Assembly (NCBI RefSeq): GCF_005893125.1
Contig: NZ_VCJS01000053.1
Span: forward strand, 1-64,000
Origin: Nonomuraea basaltis
Lineage (GTDB): Bacteria > Actinomycetota > Actinomycetes > Streptosporangiales > Streptosporangiaceae
DNA: 64,000 bases
Direction: 5' to 3'
Position 1 is the stretch's first letter, and each line of letters begins with the position of its first letter. Below are positions 52,630 through 60,313 of this stretch, one piece after another. The position numbers and the translations under genes are program-made. The notes under the pieces were generated by a model. That model did not search any database and was not told the origin of the DNA. It saw only the letters and a program-made list of their open reading frames with translations.

Positions 52630-53844
52630 ATGAGCTCTCCTCAGGTGACCTACGACGATGTCGTCGCCGCGCGAGAACTCCTCACCGATGTGGTGGTCCG
52701 TACGCCCGTGGTCGAGTCGCGGGTGCTTTCCGACGTGGTGGGCGGGCCGGTCCATCTCAAGTGCGAGAACCTGCAGAGGTCCGGCTCGTTCAAGGTTCGC
52801 GGGGCCTACGTCAGGATCGCCCGGCTGGCCGAGGAGGAGCGGGAAAGGGGAGTGGTCGCGGCCAGTGCCGGCAATCACGCTCAGGGGGTGGCGCTGAGCG
52901 CGCGGTTGGTCGGAGCCAAGGCGACGGTCTACATGCCCGAAGGCGCGGCGCTGCCCAAGGTGGAGGCCACCCGTGGTTACGGCGCTGAGGTGATCTTCGC
53001 CGGGCACACCGTGGACGAGGCGCTTGCCGCGGCCAGGGAGCACGCGCAGCAGACCGGTGCGGTGATCATCCATCCCTTTGACCATCCGGACGTGATCGCG
53101 GGGCAGGGCACGATCGGGCTGGAGATCCTGGAACAGCTGCCGGCCACCGGCACGATCGTGGTGCCGATGGGCGGTGGAGGTCTGGCGGCCGGGCTGGCTC
53201 TGGCGGCCAAGACGGTGCGACCTGGGGTCAGGATCGTGGGGGTTCAGGCTGAGCGGGCCGCGGCCTATCCCGCTTCTCTGGCCGCGGGACATCCGGTGAT
53301 GGTCGAGCCGTTTGCGACGATGGCCGACGGCATCGCGGTGGGACGCCCGGGGGAGTTGCCCTTCGAGTTGATCCACTATCTGCTCGACCGGGTGGTCACG
53401 GTGAGCGAGGAGCAGATCTCCCGGGCGCTCGTGCTGTGCCTCGAACGTGCCAAGCAGGTCGTCGAGCCCGCCGGTGCCGTGGGAGTCGCCGCACTGGCGT
53501 CCCATCCGCAGGCGTTCGAAGCGCCGGTGGTCGCGGTTTTGTCCGGCGGCAATATCGACCCCATGCTGCTGGCCCGGGTGCTCCGTCACGGCCTGGCGGC
53601 CGCGGGGCGCTACATGGCCTTGCGGGTGCGACTGCCGGACCGTCCAGGGGCGTTGGCGGGGTTGCTGGCGGATCTTGCCGCCCTCCGGGTGAACGTGCTG
53701 GACATCGTGCACGAACGGTTCGGGTCGAGGCTGCACGTGGACGAGGTCGAGGTGCAGTTGCAGCTCGAAACGAGAGGTCCGGAGCACTGCGGGGAAGCGC
53801 TGGACGCACTGCGAAGGGACGGCTACAGAATCGTTCTCGGGTGA
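52630..53844 (+). CDS. ilvA: Threonine ammonia-lyase with C-terminal ACT domain
   Basis: A 404-residue PLP enzyme converting L-threonine to 2-oxobutanoate and ammonia, feeding isoleucine or propionate metabolism. The Schiff-base Lys55 is in RSGSFKVRGAYVR, the PLP phosphate loop is PMGGGGLAAGLALA, and ASAGNHAQG matches the family. The last 75 residues form one ACT module (YMALRVRLPDRPGALAGLLA). This is the short, biodegradative-type arrangement (TdcB-like with one ACT), so the gene name is approximate. ATG 52630 follows GGGAG. No isoleucine genes flank it. Confidence 0.92.
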   Translation: MSSPQVTYDDVVAARELLTDVVVRTPVVESRVLSDVVGGPVHLKCENLQRSGSFKVRGAYVRIARLAEEERERGVVAASAGNHAQGVALSARLVGAKATVYMPEGAALPKVEATRGYGAEVIFAGHTVDEALAAAREHAQQTGAVIIHPFDHPDVIAGQGTIGLEILEQLPATGTIVVPMGGGGLAAGLALAAKTVRPGVRIVGVQAERAAAYPASLAAGHPVMVEPFATMADGIAVGRPGELPFELIHYLLDRVVTVSEEQISRALVLCLERAKQVVEPAGAVGVAALASHPQAFEAPVVAVLSGGNIDPMLLARVLRHGLAAAGRYMALRVRLPDRPGALAGLLADLAALRVNVLDIVHERFGSRLHVDEVEVQLQLETRGPEHCGEALDALRRDGYRIVLG

Positions 53845-54001
53845 GTGCCGCTCTGGATGGGCAATTTGTCTAGTGCATCGATTGACGAGCAATTTCCGCT
53901 CAACTTGGAGCAATCAACCATTTCTTCAAGAACGTCCATATGTGGAAATGCCTATAAACCGGCGATTCTCCGCTTCGCCGGACATCGAGAAAGGCAACGC
54001 A

Positions 54002-54235
54002 ATGGATGTTCTCGCTCAGGTCTCCGGCAACATCACTGCCATTGGCTACGGCCTCGCTGCCATCGGCCCCGGCATTGGCGTCGGCATCATCTTCGGTCAG
54101 GGTGTGCAGGCCATCGCGCGTCAACCCGAAGCCTATGGACTGATCCGTCAGAACATGCTCCTCGGCTTCGTGCTCACTGAGGCCCTGGCCCTGATCGGCC
54201 TGGTCGCGCCGTTCCTCTTCCGGTCCATCCAGTAA
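54002..54235 (+). CDS. atpE: Orphan ATP synthase F0 subunit c
   Basis: A 77-residue double-helix proteolipid. Helix 1 has the glycine face GLAAIGPGIGVGIIFGQGV, the polar loop is ARQPEA, and helix 2 is LLGFVLTEALALIGLVAPFL with the proton-carrying Glu60. All essential residues are present, so it could join a c-ring. No other ATP synthase gene is near, which is odd because atpE normally lies inside the atpBEFHAGDC operon. A GAAAGG site precedes ATG 54002, and the 150 bases upstream are much less GC-rich than the surroundings. Confidence 0.9.
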   Translation: MDVLAQVSGNITAIGYGLAAIGPGIGVGIIFGQGVQAIARQPEAYGLIRQNMLLGFVLTEALALIGLVAPFLFRSIQ

Positions 54236-54383
54236 TCGCGCACTGGGCGGCAATGTCCTCAGGGGCGGACAGCCTCGGCCCCTGTCGCCGTCAGGGCCTC
54301 GGACGAGTAGGTTGAGATCGCCACCATCGTGCCGCACTACCGGGCACCGAAGGAATTCCTCGAGTGCTTGGGATCGGGTATCG

Positions 54384-55241
54384 ATGGGAAATGTGATGGA
54401 AACATCGCGGCCGCACGATGGGGCCGTGGACGTGAGACGGGTGCGGGTGGGGTGCGAGTTCGTGCACGTCGCCGCCGTTGACACCCCGACCGTCTTTCAG
54501 GTGGGACTCCAGGACGCGGCGCCGGTCAGTCTCGCGCACCACGCGTGGTCCATGGAGCCGCAGCGGCGCATCCGTCGCTACACCGACTTGTACGGCAACC
54601 CGTGTGTGCGGGTGGTACTCCCCGCCGGCCGCTCCACGTTGCGCTATGAGGCCGTGGTGCTCGTGCCCGATGCGACCGAGGACGCCGATGAACAGGCGCA
54701 GGAACTGTCACCGGAGGCATTGCCCGACGAGGTCCTCATCTACACGCTGCCCAGCCGCTATTGCCTGCCTGACATGCTCGGTGACGAGGCCTGGTCGCGC
54801 TTCGGCGCCATCCCTCCCGGCTTCTCCCGGGTACAGGCGATCTGCGACTACGTCCACCGCCACCTGACGTTCAGCTACGGCAGCAGCGGTCCGTCGTCGA
54901 CGGCGGTCGACGTCAACACCTCCGGGTTCGGCGTATGCCGCGACTTCACTCACTTGGCGATCTCGTTCTGCCGGGCACTGAACATCCCGGCTCGCTATGT
55001 CTTCGGCTACCTGCCCGCCATGGACGTGCCGCCGGACCCGGCGCCCATGGACTTCGCCGCCTGGATGGAGGTCTGGCTGGGCGATCGGTGGTGGACCTTC
55101 GATCCGCGCAACAACCGCCGGCGCAAGGGCCGCATCCTCATCGGACATGGACGGGACGCGTCCGACGTGGCCATGGTCACGACCTTCGGCGCGCCGCTGC
55201 TGGAGTCGATGACCGTGCGCGCGGAGGAGGAACTGGCGTGA
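54384..55241 (+). CDS. Transglutaminase-like protein (SgrA/YebA class) with altered catalytic His
   Basis: About 285 residues. An N-terminal beta domain with YTDLYGNPCVRVVLPAGRST precedes a papain-like transglutaminase core: VNTSGFGVCRDFTHLAISFC holds the nucleophile Cys and WWTFDPRNN the Asp. The His normally before AW in DFHAW is replaced (MDFAAWMEVWL), which some members also show, so activity is uncertain. No signal peptide. ATG 54384 is used; ATG 54396 is equally possible. It lies just before a truncated second transglutaminase. Confidence 0.82.
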   Translation: MGNVMETSRPHDGAVDVRRVRVGCEFVHVAAVDTPTVFQVGLQDAAPVSLAHHAWSMEPQRRIRRYTDLYGNPCVRVVLPAGRSTLRYEAVVLVPDATEDADEQAQELSPEALPDEVLIYTLPSRYCLPDMLGDEAWSRFGAIPPGFSRVQAICDYVHRHLTFSYGSSGPSSTAVDVNTSGFGVCRDFTHLAISFCRALNIPARYVFGYLPAMDVPPDPAPMDFAAWMEVWLGDRWWTFDPRNNRRRKGRILIGHGRDASDVAMVTTFGAPLLESMTVRAEEELA

Positions 55242-55330
55242 CCACGTATGGATGACGCCGAACCGGAGACGTGGCACGCGGGCAGTCCGCAGAGTGCGCT
55301 GCCCGTCGAGGACCGGCGGGGTCGGCTGCG

Positions 55331-55450
55331 CTTCTGATCTACGTACTGCGCCAGCGCTTCCGCTACACCGATGACGCGCCGGTACGAGACCTTGATCATC
55401 GGCTGGTCGTGGTGCCGCCGGCCTTCGCCGATACTGCCGGGCACAGAGGG
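55331..55450 (+). pseudogene. N-terminal remnant of a second transglutaminase
   Basis: In this frame LIYVLRQRFRYTDDAPVRDL and DHRLVVVPPAFADTAGH match the opening beta strands of bacterial transglutaminase N domains (xRYxYDxPVRDLRHRLVVVPP). Nothing of the later domains follows; the frame runs into low-GC sequence. It is probably the leftover of a tandem pair. Confidence 0.55.
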
Positions 55451-55702
55451 CGGGGGAGGACTGATCGTTCGGCCTTTGGTGTAGATCAAATGGTGTCAAG
55501 GTACATGCACATATATCGTGAAATGTTAGGAAAATTTACCGCCTGATAGTGTCATTCTGGCGCAGACCCCGCCATTGGCTGAGGGGTCGCGACAGCCGGG
55601 CCCCCGTATGAGGGCGGGCCCCCGGTGAGAGGCTCGGGTTTCTTGGCCGTCTTCACCGCGCGCTGCATCGGCGTCCATTCTGGTGCGGCCAATTCTGGAA
55701 GG

Positions 55703-55881
55703 CATGACAGTTGGCCCGCACATACGGCTTTCTCAGCACGCATCCGCCCACTCAGTGCGGACTTGCGACCTTCGACTCGGCCCTGGCCGCCCAGTTCACC
55801 AGAGGTGCGGCCCGATACGACCGCCTCGCCCGGTCGCTCCTCGCCGAGCGGCCGGCTGTGGCGGCCGGGATGCTGCCATGA
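55703..55881 (+). pseudogene. GT4 glycosyltransferase with its middle deleted
   Basis: One frame gives ARTYGFLSTHPPTQCGLATF, the textbook N-terminus of GT4 enzymes that act beside alpha/alpha-barrel genes, and within 12 codons turns into GAARYDRLARSLLAERPAVA with a stop at 55881, a C-terminal-type ending. About 1 kb of donor and acceptor domains is missing. The ATG at 55703 is one base out of frame with the rest, so there is also a frameshift. The stop overlaps the ATG of the next gene, the original operon junction. Confidence 0.65.
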
Positions 55882-56882
55882 GCGCCGCCACGCCCGGTTT
55901 CAAACACCTGCTGCGGCTGAGCGACGACACCGGCCTGTTCGAGCATGCCCGGCACGCCGTCGTCCTGCGCCGTCACGGGTACTGCACCGACGACGTCGCC
56001 CGCGGCCTCGTCATCGTCACCCGCGAACCGAGCCCGGCCCACCGGCTGACCCGGCTCGCCGAGTGCTACCTGGCCTTCCTCACACACGCCCAGGACCGCT
56101 CCGGCGCGTTCCACAACAGGCTCACCTTCGACCGGCGCTGGAGCGACCGGCCAGGCATCGGCGACTCGTGGGGACGGGCGATGTGGGGCCTGGGCACCGC
56201 CGCGGCCCGCAACTCCACCCCCTGGATCCGGAATGAAGCCTTGCGCGCCTTCGCCCTCGGCGCAGAGCAGCGCTCCCCACATCCGCGCGCCATGGCCTTC
56301 GCCGGGCTCGGCGCCGCCGAGGTCCTGCGCGTCGTCCCGGACAGCAGCACGGCCGCCGCCCTGCTGACGGACGCCGCGGAGGCCGTCGGCACCCCCGCGG
56401 AGGACCCCACCTGGCCGTGGCCGCAGCCGTACCTGACCTACGCCAACGCCGCACTCGCCGAGGTGGTCATCGCCGCCGGGGATCTCAGTGACGACCAGCA
56501 GCTGCTCACCAGCGGCCTGAACATGCTCACCTGGCTGTGCGACATCCAGACGAGAGACGGCCGGCTCTCGGTCGTGCCGATCGCAGGTTGGCGGCGGGAG
56601 GAGCCGCGATCCCGCTACGACCAGCAGCCGATCGAGGTGGCCGCGCTCGCCGACGCCTGCGCCACCGCCGCCCACGTGACCGGCGACGACGCGTGGCAGG
56701 AGCGGGTACGACGGTCGGTGGCGTGGTTCCAGGGCGCCAACGACGCCGGCGCCGCGATGTGGGACCCGGCGACCGGCGGAGGCTACGACGGCCTGACCGA
56801 ACACGGCCCCAACCTCAACCAGGGCGCCGAATCGACCCTCGCGCTGATCTCCACCATGCAGCACAACAGGCTCCTGCCGTGA
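55878..56882 (+). CDS. (Alpha/alpha)6-barrel glycosidase-like protein of GT4-GH130 operon
   Basis: A 334-residue cytosolic protein of the six-hairpin toroid type. It opens LLRLSDDTGLFEHARHAVVL and RRHGYCTDDVARGLVIV, a signature seen in proteins coded between GT4 glycosyltransferases and GH130 phosphorylases, sometimes fused to GT4. Later marks are RPGIGDSWGRAMWGLGTAAA, EDPTWPWPQPYLTYANAALA and GGGYDGLTEHGPNLNQGAES. No catalytic acids are proven. It overlaps both neighbours by four bases (ATGA and GTGA), but both neighbours are broken, so this intact gene has lost its partners. Confidence 0.8.
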   Translation: MSAATPGFKHLLRLSDDTGLFEHARHAVVLRRHGYCTDDVARGLVIVTREPSPAHRLTRLAECYLAFLTHAQDRSGAFHNRLTFDRRWSDRPGIGDSWGRAMWGLGTAAARNSTPWIRNEALRAFALGAEQRSPHPRAMAFAGLGAAEVLRVVPDSSTAAALLTDAAEAVGTPAEDPTWPWPQPYLTYANAALAEVVIAAGDLSDDQQLLTSGLNMLTWLCDIQTRDGRLSVVPIAGWRREEPRSRYDQQPIEVAALADACATAAHVTGDDAWQERVRRSVAWFQGANDAGAAMWDPATGGGYDGLTEHGPNLNQGAESTLALISTMQHNRLLP

Positions 56883-57002
56883 CCGGCGGGGATCTGGCCA
56901 CCCGGCTCGGCCCGACGCTCGTACGGGGCGAGCGACACCCGCATCGGATTCGCCCGCGTGCCGCTCGACATCATCATCGAGGCGATGCGTCCACCACGTT
57001 GA
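56879..57002 (+). pseudogene. GH130 phosphorylase with its middle deleted
   Basis: The GTG at 56879, overlapping the previous stop, codes TGGDLATRLGPTLV, a GH130-like N-terminus. Within 15 codons, in the next frame, comes YGASDTRIGFARVPLDIIIE to a stop at 57002, the unmistakable GH130 C-terminus (xYYGAADTxIGxAxxxLD). About 1 kb including the whole five-bladed propeller and its catalytic Asp is gone. The two parts are out of frame. Confidence 0.75.
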
Positions 57003-57182
57003 GACGCTGACCAGTCGGCTCCGCCGCTTAGTCTGGCTGAGAGGGCCGACCCTGCCGGCGGGCAGCAAGCACAGCGAACTGGGCGCTTCACTCCCAGGTG
57101 AGACCTCCCGTACGTGAGCATGTGATGGAACGTCGTCCGATGTTCCTGGTGCCGCGCATGGGGGCAAAAGAGGGAGCCCCAC

Positions 57183-58325
57183 ATGGATCAGCTCAGTCTC
57201 GGAGTCATGTCACAGTCTCGCAAGGAGAACGAGCACCGGCTGGCGATCCATCCGCTGCACTTTGAGCGGATCGAGGCCGATCTGCGGGACCGTATCTACC
57301 TCGAACTCGGCTATGGCCGGCAATTCGGCATCTCCGACGAGCAATTGGCGCCGTACATTGCCGGCTTCCTTCCGCGGGAGCGGTTGGTGGAGGAGTGCGA
57401 CGTCATCCTGCTCCCGAAGCCGCTGACTCAGGACCTCAAGGAGCTGCGTGAGGGGCAGATCCTGTGGGGATGGCCGCACTGCGTCCAGGACGAGGAGGTG
57501 ACGCAGCTGGCGATCGACCGGCGGCTCACCCTCATCGCTTTTGAAGCGATGAACCACTGGAACAGCGACGGCACGTTCAACCTGCACGTCCTGCACAAGA
57601 ACAACGAACTGGCGGGCTACTGCTCGGTCCTGCACGCCATGTCGCTCACCGGGACCACGGGCGACTACGGACGGCGACTACGCGCGGTCGTCATCTGTTT
57701 CGGCGCGACCGGCCGGGGCGCGGTCACGGCCCTCAGCGCGCACGGCGTGAACGACATCGACGTGCTCACCTTCCGCGACGTCACCGCGGTCGCCTCGCCG
57801 ATCCACTCGGCGCGCATCGTACGTTTCGAGCACGAAGCCGACGACCCCAACCGCAGTTACGCGCTCACCGACGACGGCCGGGTACCGCTGGCGTCCTTCC
57901 TCGCCGACCACGACATCGTCGTCAACTGCGTGCTGCAGAACACCGACAGCCCGCTGATGTTCGTCACCGAGGACGATCTGGCCGCCTTCGCGCCGGGCAC
58001 GCTGATCATCGACGTGTCCTGCGATGAGGGGATGGGCTTCAGCTGGGCGCGGCCCACGTCGTTCACCGAGCCGATGCTCAAGGTGAGCGGCAACATCGAC
58101 TACTACGGCGTCGACCACAGCCCGTCATACCTGTGGAACTCGGCAACCTGGGAGATCAGCGAGGCCTTGCTGCCGCACCTGCGCACGGTGCTCAGCGGCC
58201 CCAAGGCGTGGGACGAGGGCGACACCGTCCGGCGGGCCATCGAGATCCGCGACGGCGTCATCCAGAACCCCGCCATCCTCTCCTTCCAGCACCGCTCACC
58301 CGACTATCCGCATCCGCACAAGTAG
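57183..58325 (+). CDS. N5-(carboxyethyl)ornithine synthase-like dehydrogenase
   Basis: A 380-residue NAD(P)-dependent enzyme of the alanine-dehydrogenase family. N-terminal MSQSRKENEHRLAIHPLHFE gives the pyruvate-binding Arg and Lys; the Rossmann fold shows VVICFGATGRGAVTALSA in place of the usual GxGxxG (GATGRG). Regions ILWGWPHCVQDEEV, AFEAMNHWN and the C-terminal GNIDYYGVDHSPSYLWNSAT match carboxyethylornithine synthases, which reductively join pyruvate to the side chain of ornithine or lysine. ATG 57183 lies ten bases after a GGGAGC site. It is monocistronic here. Product role in this organism is unknown. Confidence 0.85.
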   Translation: MDQLSLGVMSQSRKENEHRLAIHPLHFERIEADLRDRIYLELGYGRQFGISDEQLAPYIAGFLPRERLVEECDVILLPKPLTQDLKELREGQILWGWPHCVQDEEVTQLAIDRRLTLIAFEAMNHWNSDGTFNLHVLHKNNELAGYCSVLHAMSLTGTTGDYGRRLRAVVICFGATGRGAVTALSAHGVNDIDVLTFRDVTAVASPIHSARIVRFEHEADDPNRSYALTDDGRVPLASFLADHDIVVNCVLQNTDSPLMFVTEDDLAAFAPGTLIIDVSCDEGMGFSWARPTSFTEPMLKVSGNIDYYGVDHSPSYLWNSATWEISEALLPHLRTVLSGPKAWDEGDTVRRAIEIRDGVIQNPAILSFQHRSPDYPHPHK

Positions 58326-58615
58326 GCCCGACGCGGTGGCCGCATAAGATCAACCACGACACCCGCCTCGTTCAGCCCGTGCGCCGTTCCCAGGACACGA
58401 CCCTGCGCGGATGCTGGCGAAGCACGGCCAGGGCCGGCCACCGCTCCAGAGCCGGGAGCCGGGGTTCGAGACGCTCACCGGCAGGCGGGTCACGCGACCT
58501 CTGCAGGCCTTTGGGGTGCTGATATTTGCGATCCACCCATGCTTTCGTCGTCATGAGCGCTTCATCGTACGCCGCGTGCCGGATGGGCTCGCGAAAGGAG
58601 TGATCAGGGGTCACG

Positions 58616-58891
58616 ATGGGCCATATGAGTGGCGATGATGACGCGCGTGCTGAGCTTGAGGACTGGAGCGAGTTCATTGGCCGGATCCGCTACGACGGCC
58701 CACGTCCTGGCGCCGTCGATGACGAGCGGTTGGCCGATGAGGCGGTGGCCGGCGAATTCTCCGGCTGGGGTCGCCTTGATGGCTCTGCGGAGATGAACAA
58801 CCTGCTCTGTCGTGCTTTGGAGATCGGCTACCTGCGGGCACTGCAGCACGTGCGCGAGCAACGGATCGCCGGACTGGGTCCAACCGACTGA
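58616..58891 (+). CDS. Small acidic protein, unknown function
   Basis: A 91-residue acidic cytosolic protein (GDDDARAELEDWSEFIGRIR, DERLADEAVAGEFSGWGRLD, then helical LLCRALEIGYLRALQHVREQ). ATG 58616 has AGGGG upstream; ATG 58625 is the alternative. No family recognised. It is convergent with the BrkB-like gene, 13 bases apart. Confidence 0.55.
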   Translation: MGHMSGDDDARAELEDWSEFIGRIRYDGPRPGAVDDERLADEAVAGEFSGWGRLDGSAEMNNLLCRALEIGYLRALQHVREQRIAGLGPTD

Positions 58892-58904
58892 CATCGGGAC
58901 GAGC

Positions 58905-59807
58905 TCAGGGAGGGGCGCGTTGGGCCAGGTCGGTGACGTTCCCGGCGGTGCTGGTGGCCGCCAGAGCGGTGGCGAACAGGATGAGCTGGTTGACGACTTT
59001 GAGAAACAGGAGCATTCCGGCGGCGCCGGCGACGACCTGGTAGGCGGGGTTGGCTGCGGTGAGGTTGACATACGCCTGGCCGAGGGTTTTGAGGATCTCC
59101 AGGCCGACGGCGATGACGAGCGCCGGGCTGATCACGCGGCGCAGCTGCAGCCGTAACCGAGGCGGCGCGGTCAGCAACGCCATGGCGAGCAGGGTGTTGA
59201 CGCCGAAGCCGAGCACGAACACGGCAGCGGTGAGCACCCATCGGGCTGGGAGGGCATCCACGCCGATGGTGAGCACGGCGAGCCAGGTCAGCAGCCGCTC
59301 GGCGGCGAAGGCGATGGTGAGCGACAGCGCGAGCAGCAGTCCGAGCCCGGCCACCACACCCAGGTCGATGAGCTGGCGCAGGAAGAAGTTGCCCGGATAC
59401 TCCTCCAGCCGCCAGATCGCTCTGCTCGCCGAGCGCAGGGTGTCCATCCAGAACAGACCCGTCAGCGGCAGCACGATGAAGGCCACCAGGCCGGCGGTTC
59501 CCCGGGCGTCCCGCAACGCCTGGACGTCCAGGCGCGGGAAGTTCTCGCTCAGGTAGTGCTGCACCGTGGCGAGCACGGTCGGGTCGTCGAGGACGCGGCC
59601 GAGGATCGCGAAGGCCAGCAGGGCCAAAGCGAACGTGGCGAAGAAGGCGTAATAGGTGAGCGCGGCCGATAACCGGCCGCCATCGGCTTGGTCGTAGCGA
59701 ACCACGGCGCGCACGAGATGGTCCAGCCGGCCATGACGCTCCCGGGCGCGCCGCCAGCCCGCTGCCAATCCCTCGGCCGACCGCCGGATCGGCCCGGTGG
59801 CTCCCAT
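58905..59807 (-). CDS. YihY/BrkB family membrane protein
   Basis: A 300-residue inner-membrane protein with six helices. Family marks are DQADGGRLSAALTYYAFFAT after a basic N-terminus, RSASRAIWRLEEYPGNFF in the second loop and the C-terminal NPAYQVVAGAAGMLLFLKVV. The family is often annotated as tRNA-processing ribonuclease BN by mistake; its actual role is unknown, perhaps an envelope transporter. ATG 59807 has AGGAGG twelve bases upstream. It diverges from the SpoIIE phosphatase. Confidence 0.92.
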   Translation of the reverse strand: MGATGPIRRSAEGLAAGWRRARERHGRLDHLVRAVVRYDQADGGRLSAALTYYAFFATFALALLAFAILGRVLDDPTVLATVQHYLSENFPRLDVQALRDARGTAGLVAFIVLPLTGLFWMDTLRSASRAIWRLEEYPGNFFLRQLIDLGVVAGLGLLLALSLTIAFAAERLLTWLAVLTIGVDALPARWVLTAAVFVLGFGVNTLLAMALLTAPPRLRLQLRRVISPALVIAVGLEILKTLGQAYVNLTAANPAYQVVAGAAGMLLFLKVVNQLILFATALAATSTAGNVTDLAQRAPP

Positions 59808-60313
59808 GATGAGAGGTTCCTCCTTTTCGCGGCGTTGGCTCGCGTGTTGAACGGGAGGACACCATCGTGGCGCATGCCGCGGTCGCGTCAGTCGCCGGTT
59901 GTTCACCGTACTCGTCTCGCGTTGCTCACCGACTGCTGGGGCTGGCTGCGGATGACGGGCCTGTCCTCATCGCGTCCGATGAATCGCGCCGACCGGGAAG
60001 TATGATCTGCACCGGTACCATGTGTTTCAGGCCTGAAGAGGGTGCATCCGAGGTCTCGGGGGCGTCAGCCACAATCTGGAAGCGAGACCCCACGGCACCG
60101 GCTTGAGCCCAGGCCGGTCACGCCGCGCCTGGTGTCCGGGCTCACGCGACCGCCGCCATCCTCATGAAGCTCGCGACAGCCGCATCGCGGCGGCAGGGGG
60201 ATCGCCGCGGCGGCGGGCACGGCGGCTCTCCATCGGCGATCATCGCCGGCAGCCGACCGAGGCCCGCCGGCCGTGTCCGGCCGGCAGCGCACGTCTACAG
60301 CGGAAGGAACGGC
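59808..60313. other. 505-bp divergent intergenic region
   Basis: It holds the promoters of the BrkB-like and SpoIIE genes but I can name no clear -35/-10 pair or operator. Frames on both strands lack ribosome sites and look non-coding. Confidence 0.5.

Noticed and set aside
55560..55640. Two copies of CGGGCCCCCG suggesting a terminator
   Set aside because: They are direct, not inverted, copies; a stable symmetrical stem is not formed.
57030..57110. A thiamine riboswitch, because of a CTGAGA-type box
   Set aside because: Only the CTGAGA string is present; the second conserved box and the required stems are missing, and the next gene is not thiamine-related.
58372..58677. A minus-strand frame of about 100 codons between the carboxyethylornithine-synthase-like gene and the small acidic gene
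   Set aside because: It overlaps the acidic gene's start, is Arg/Pro-rich and has no family resemblance.
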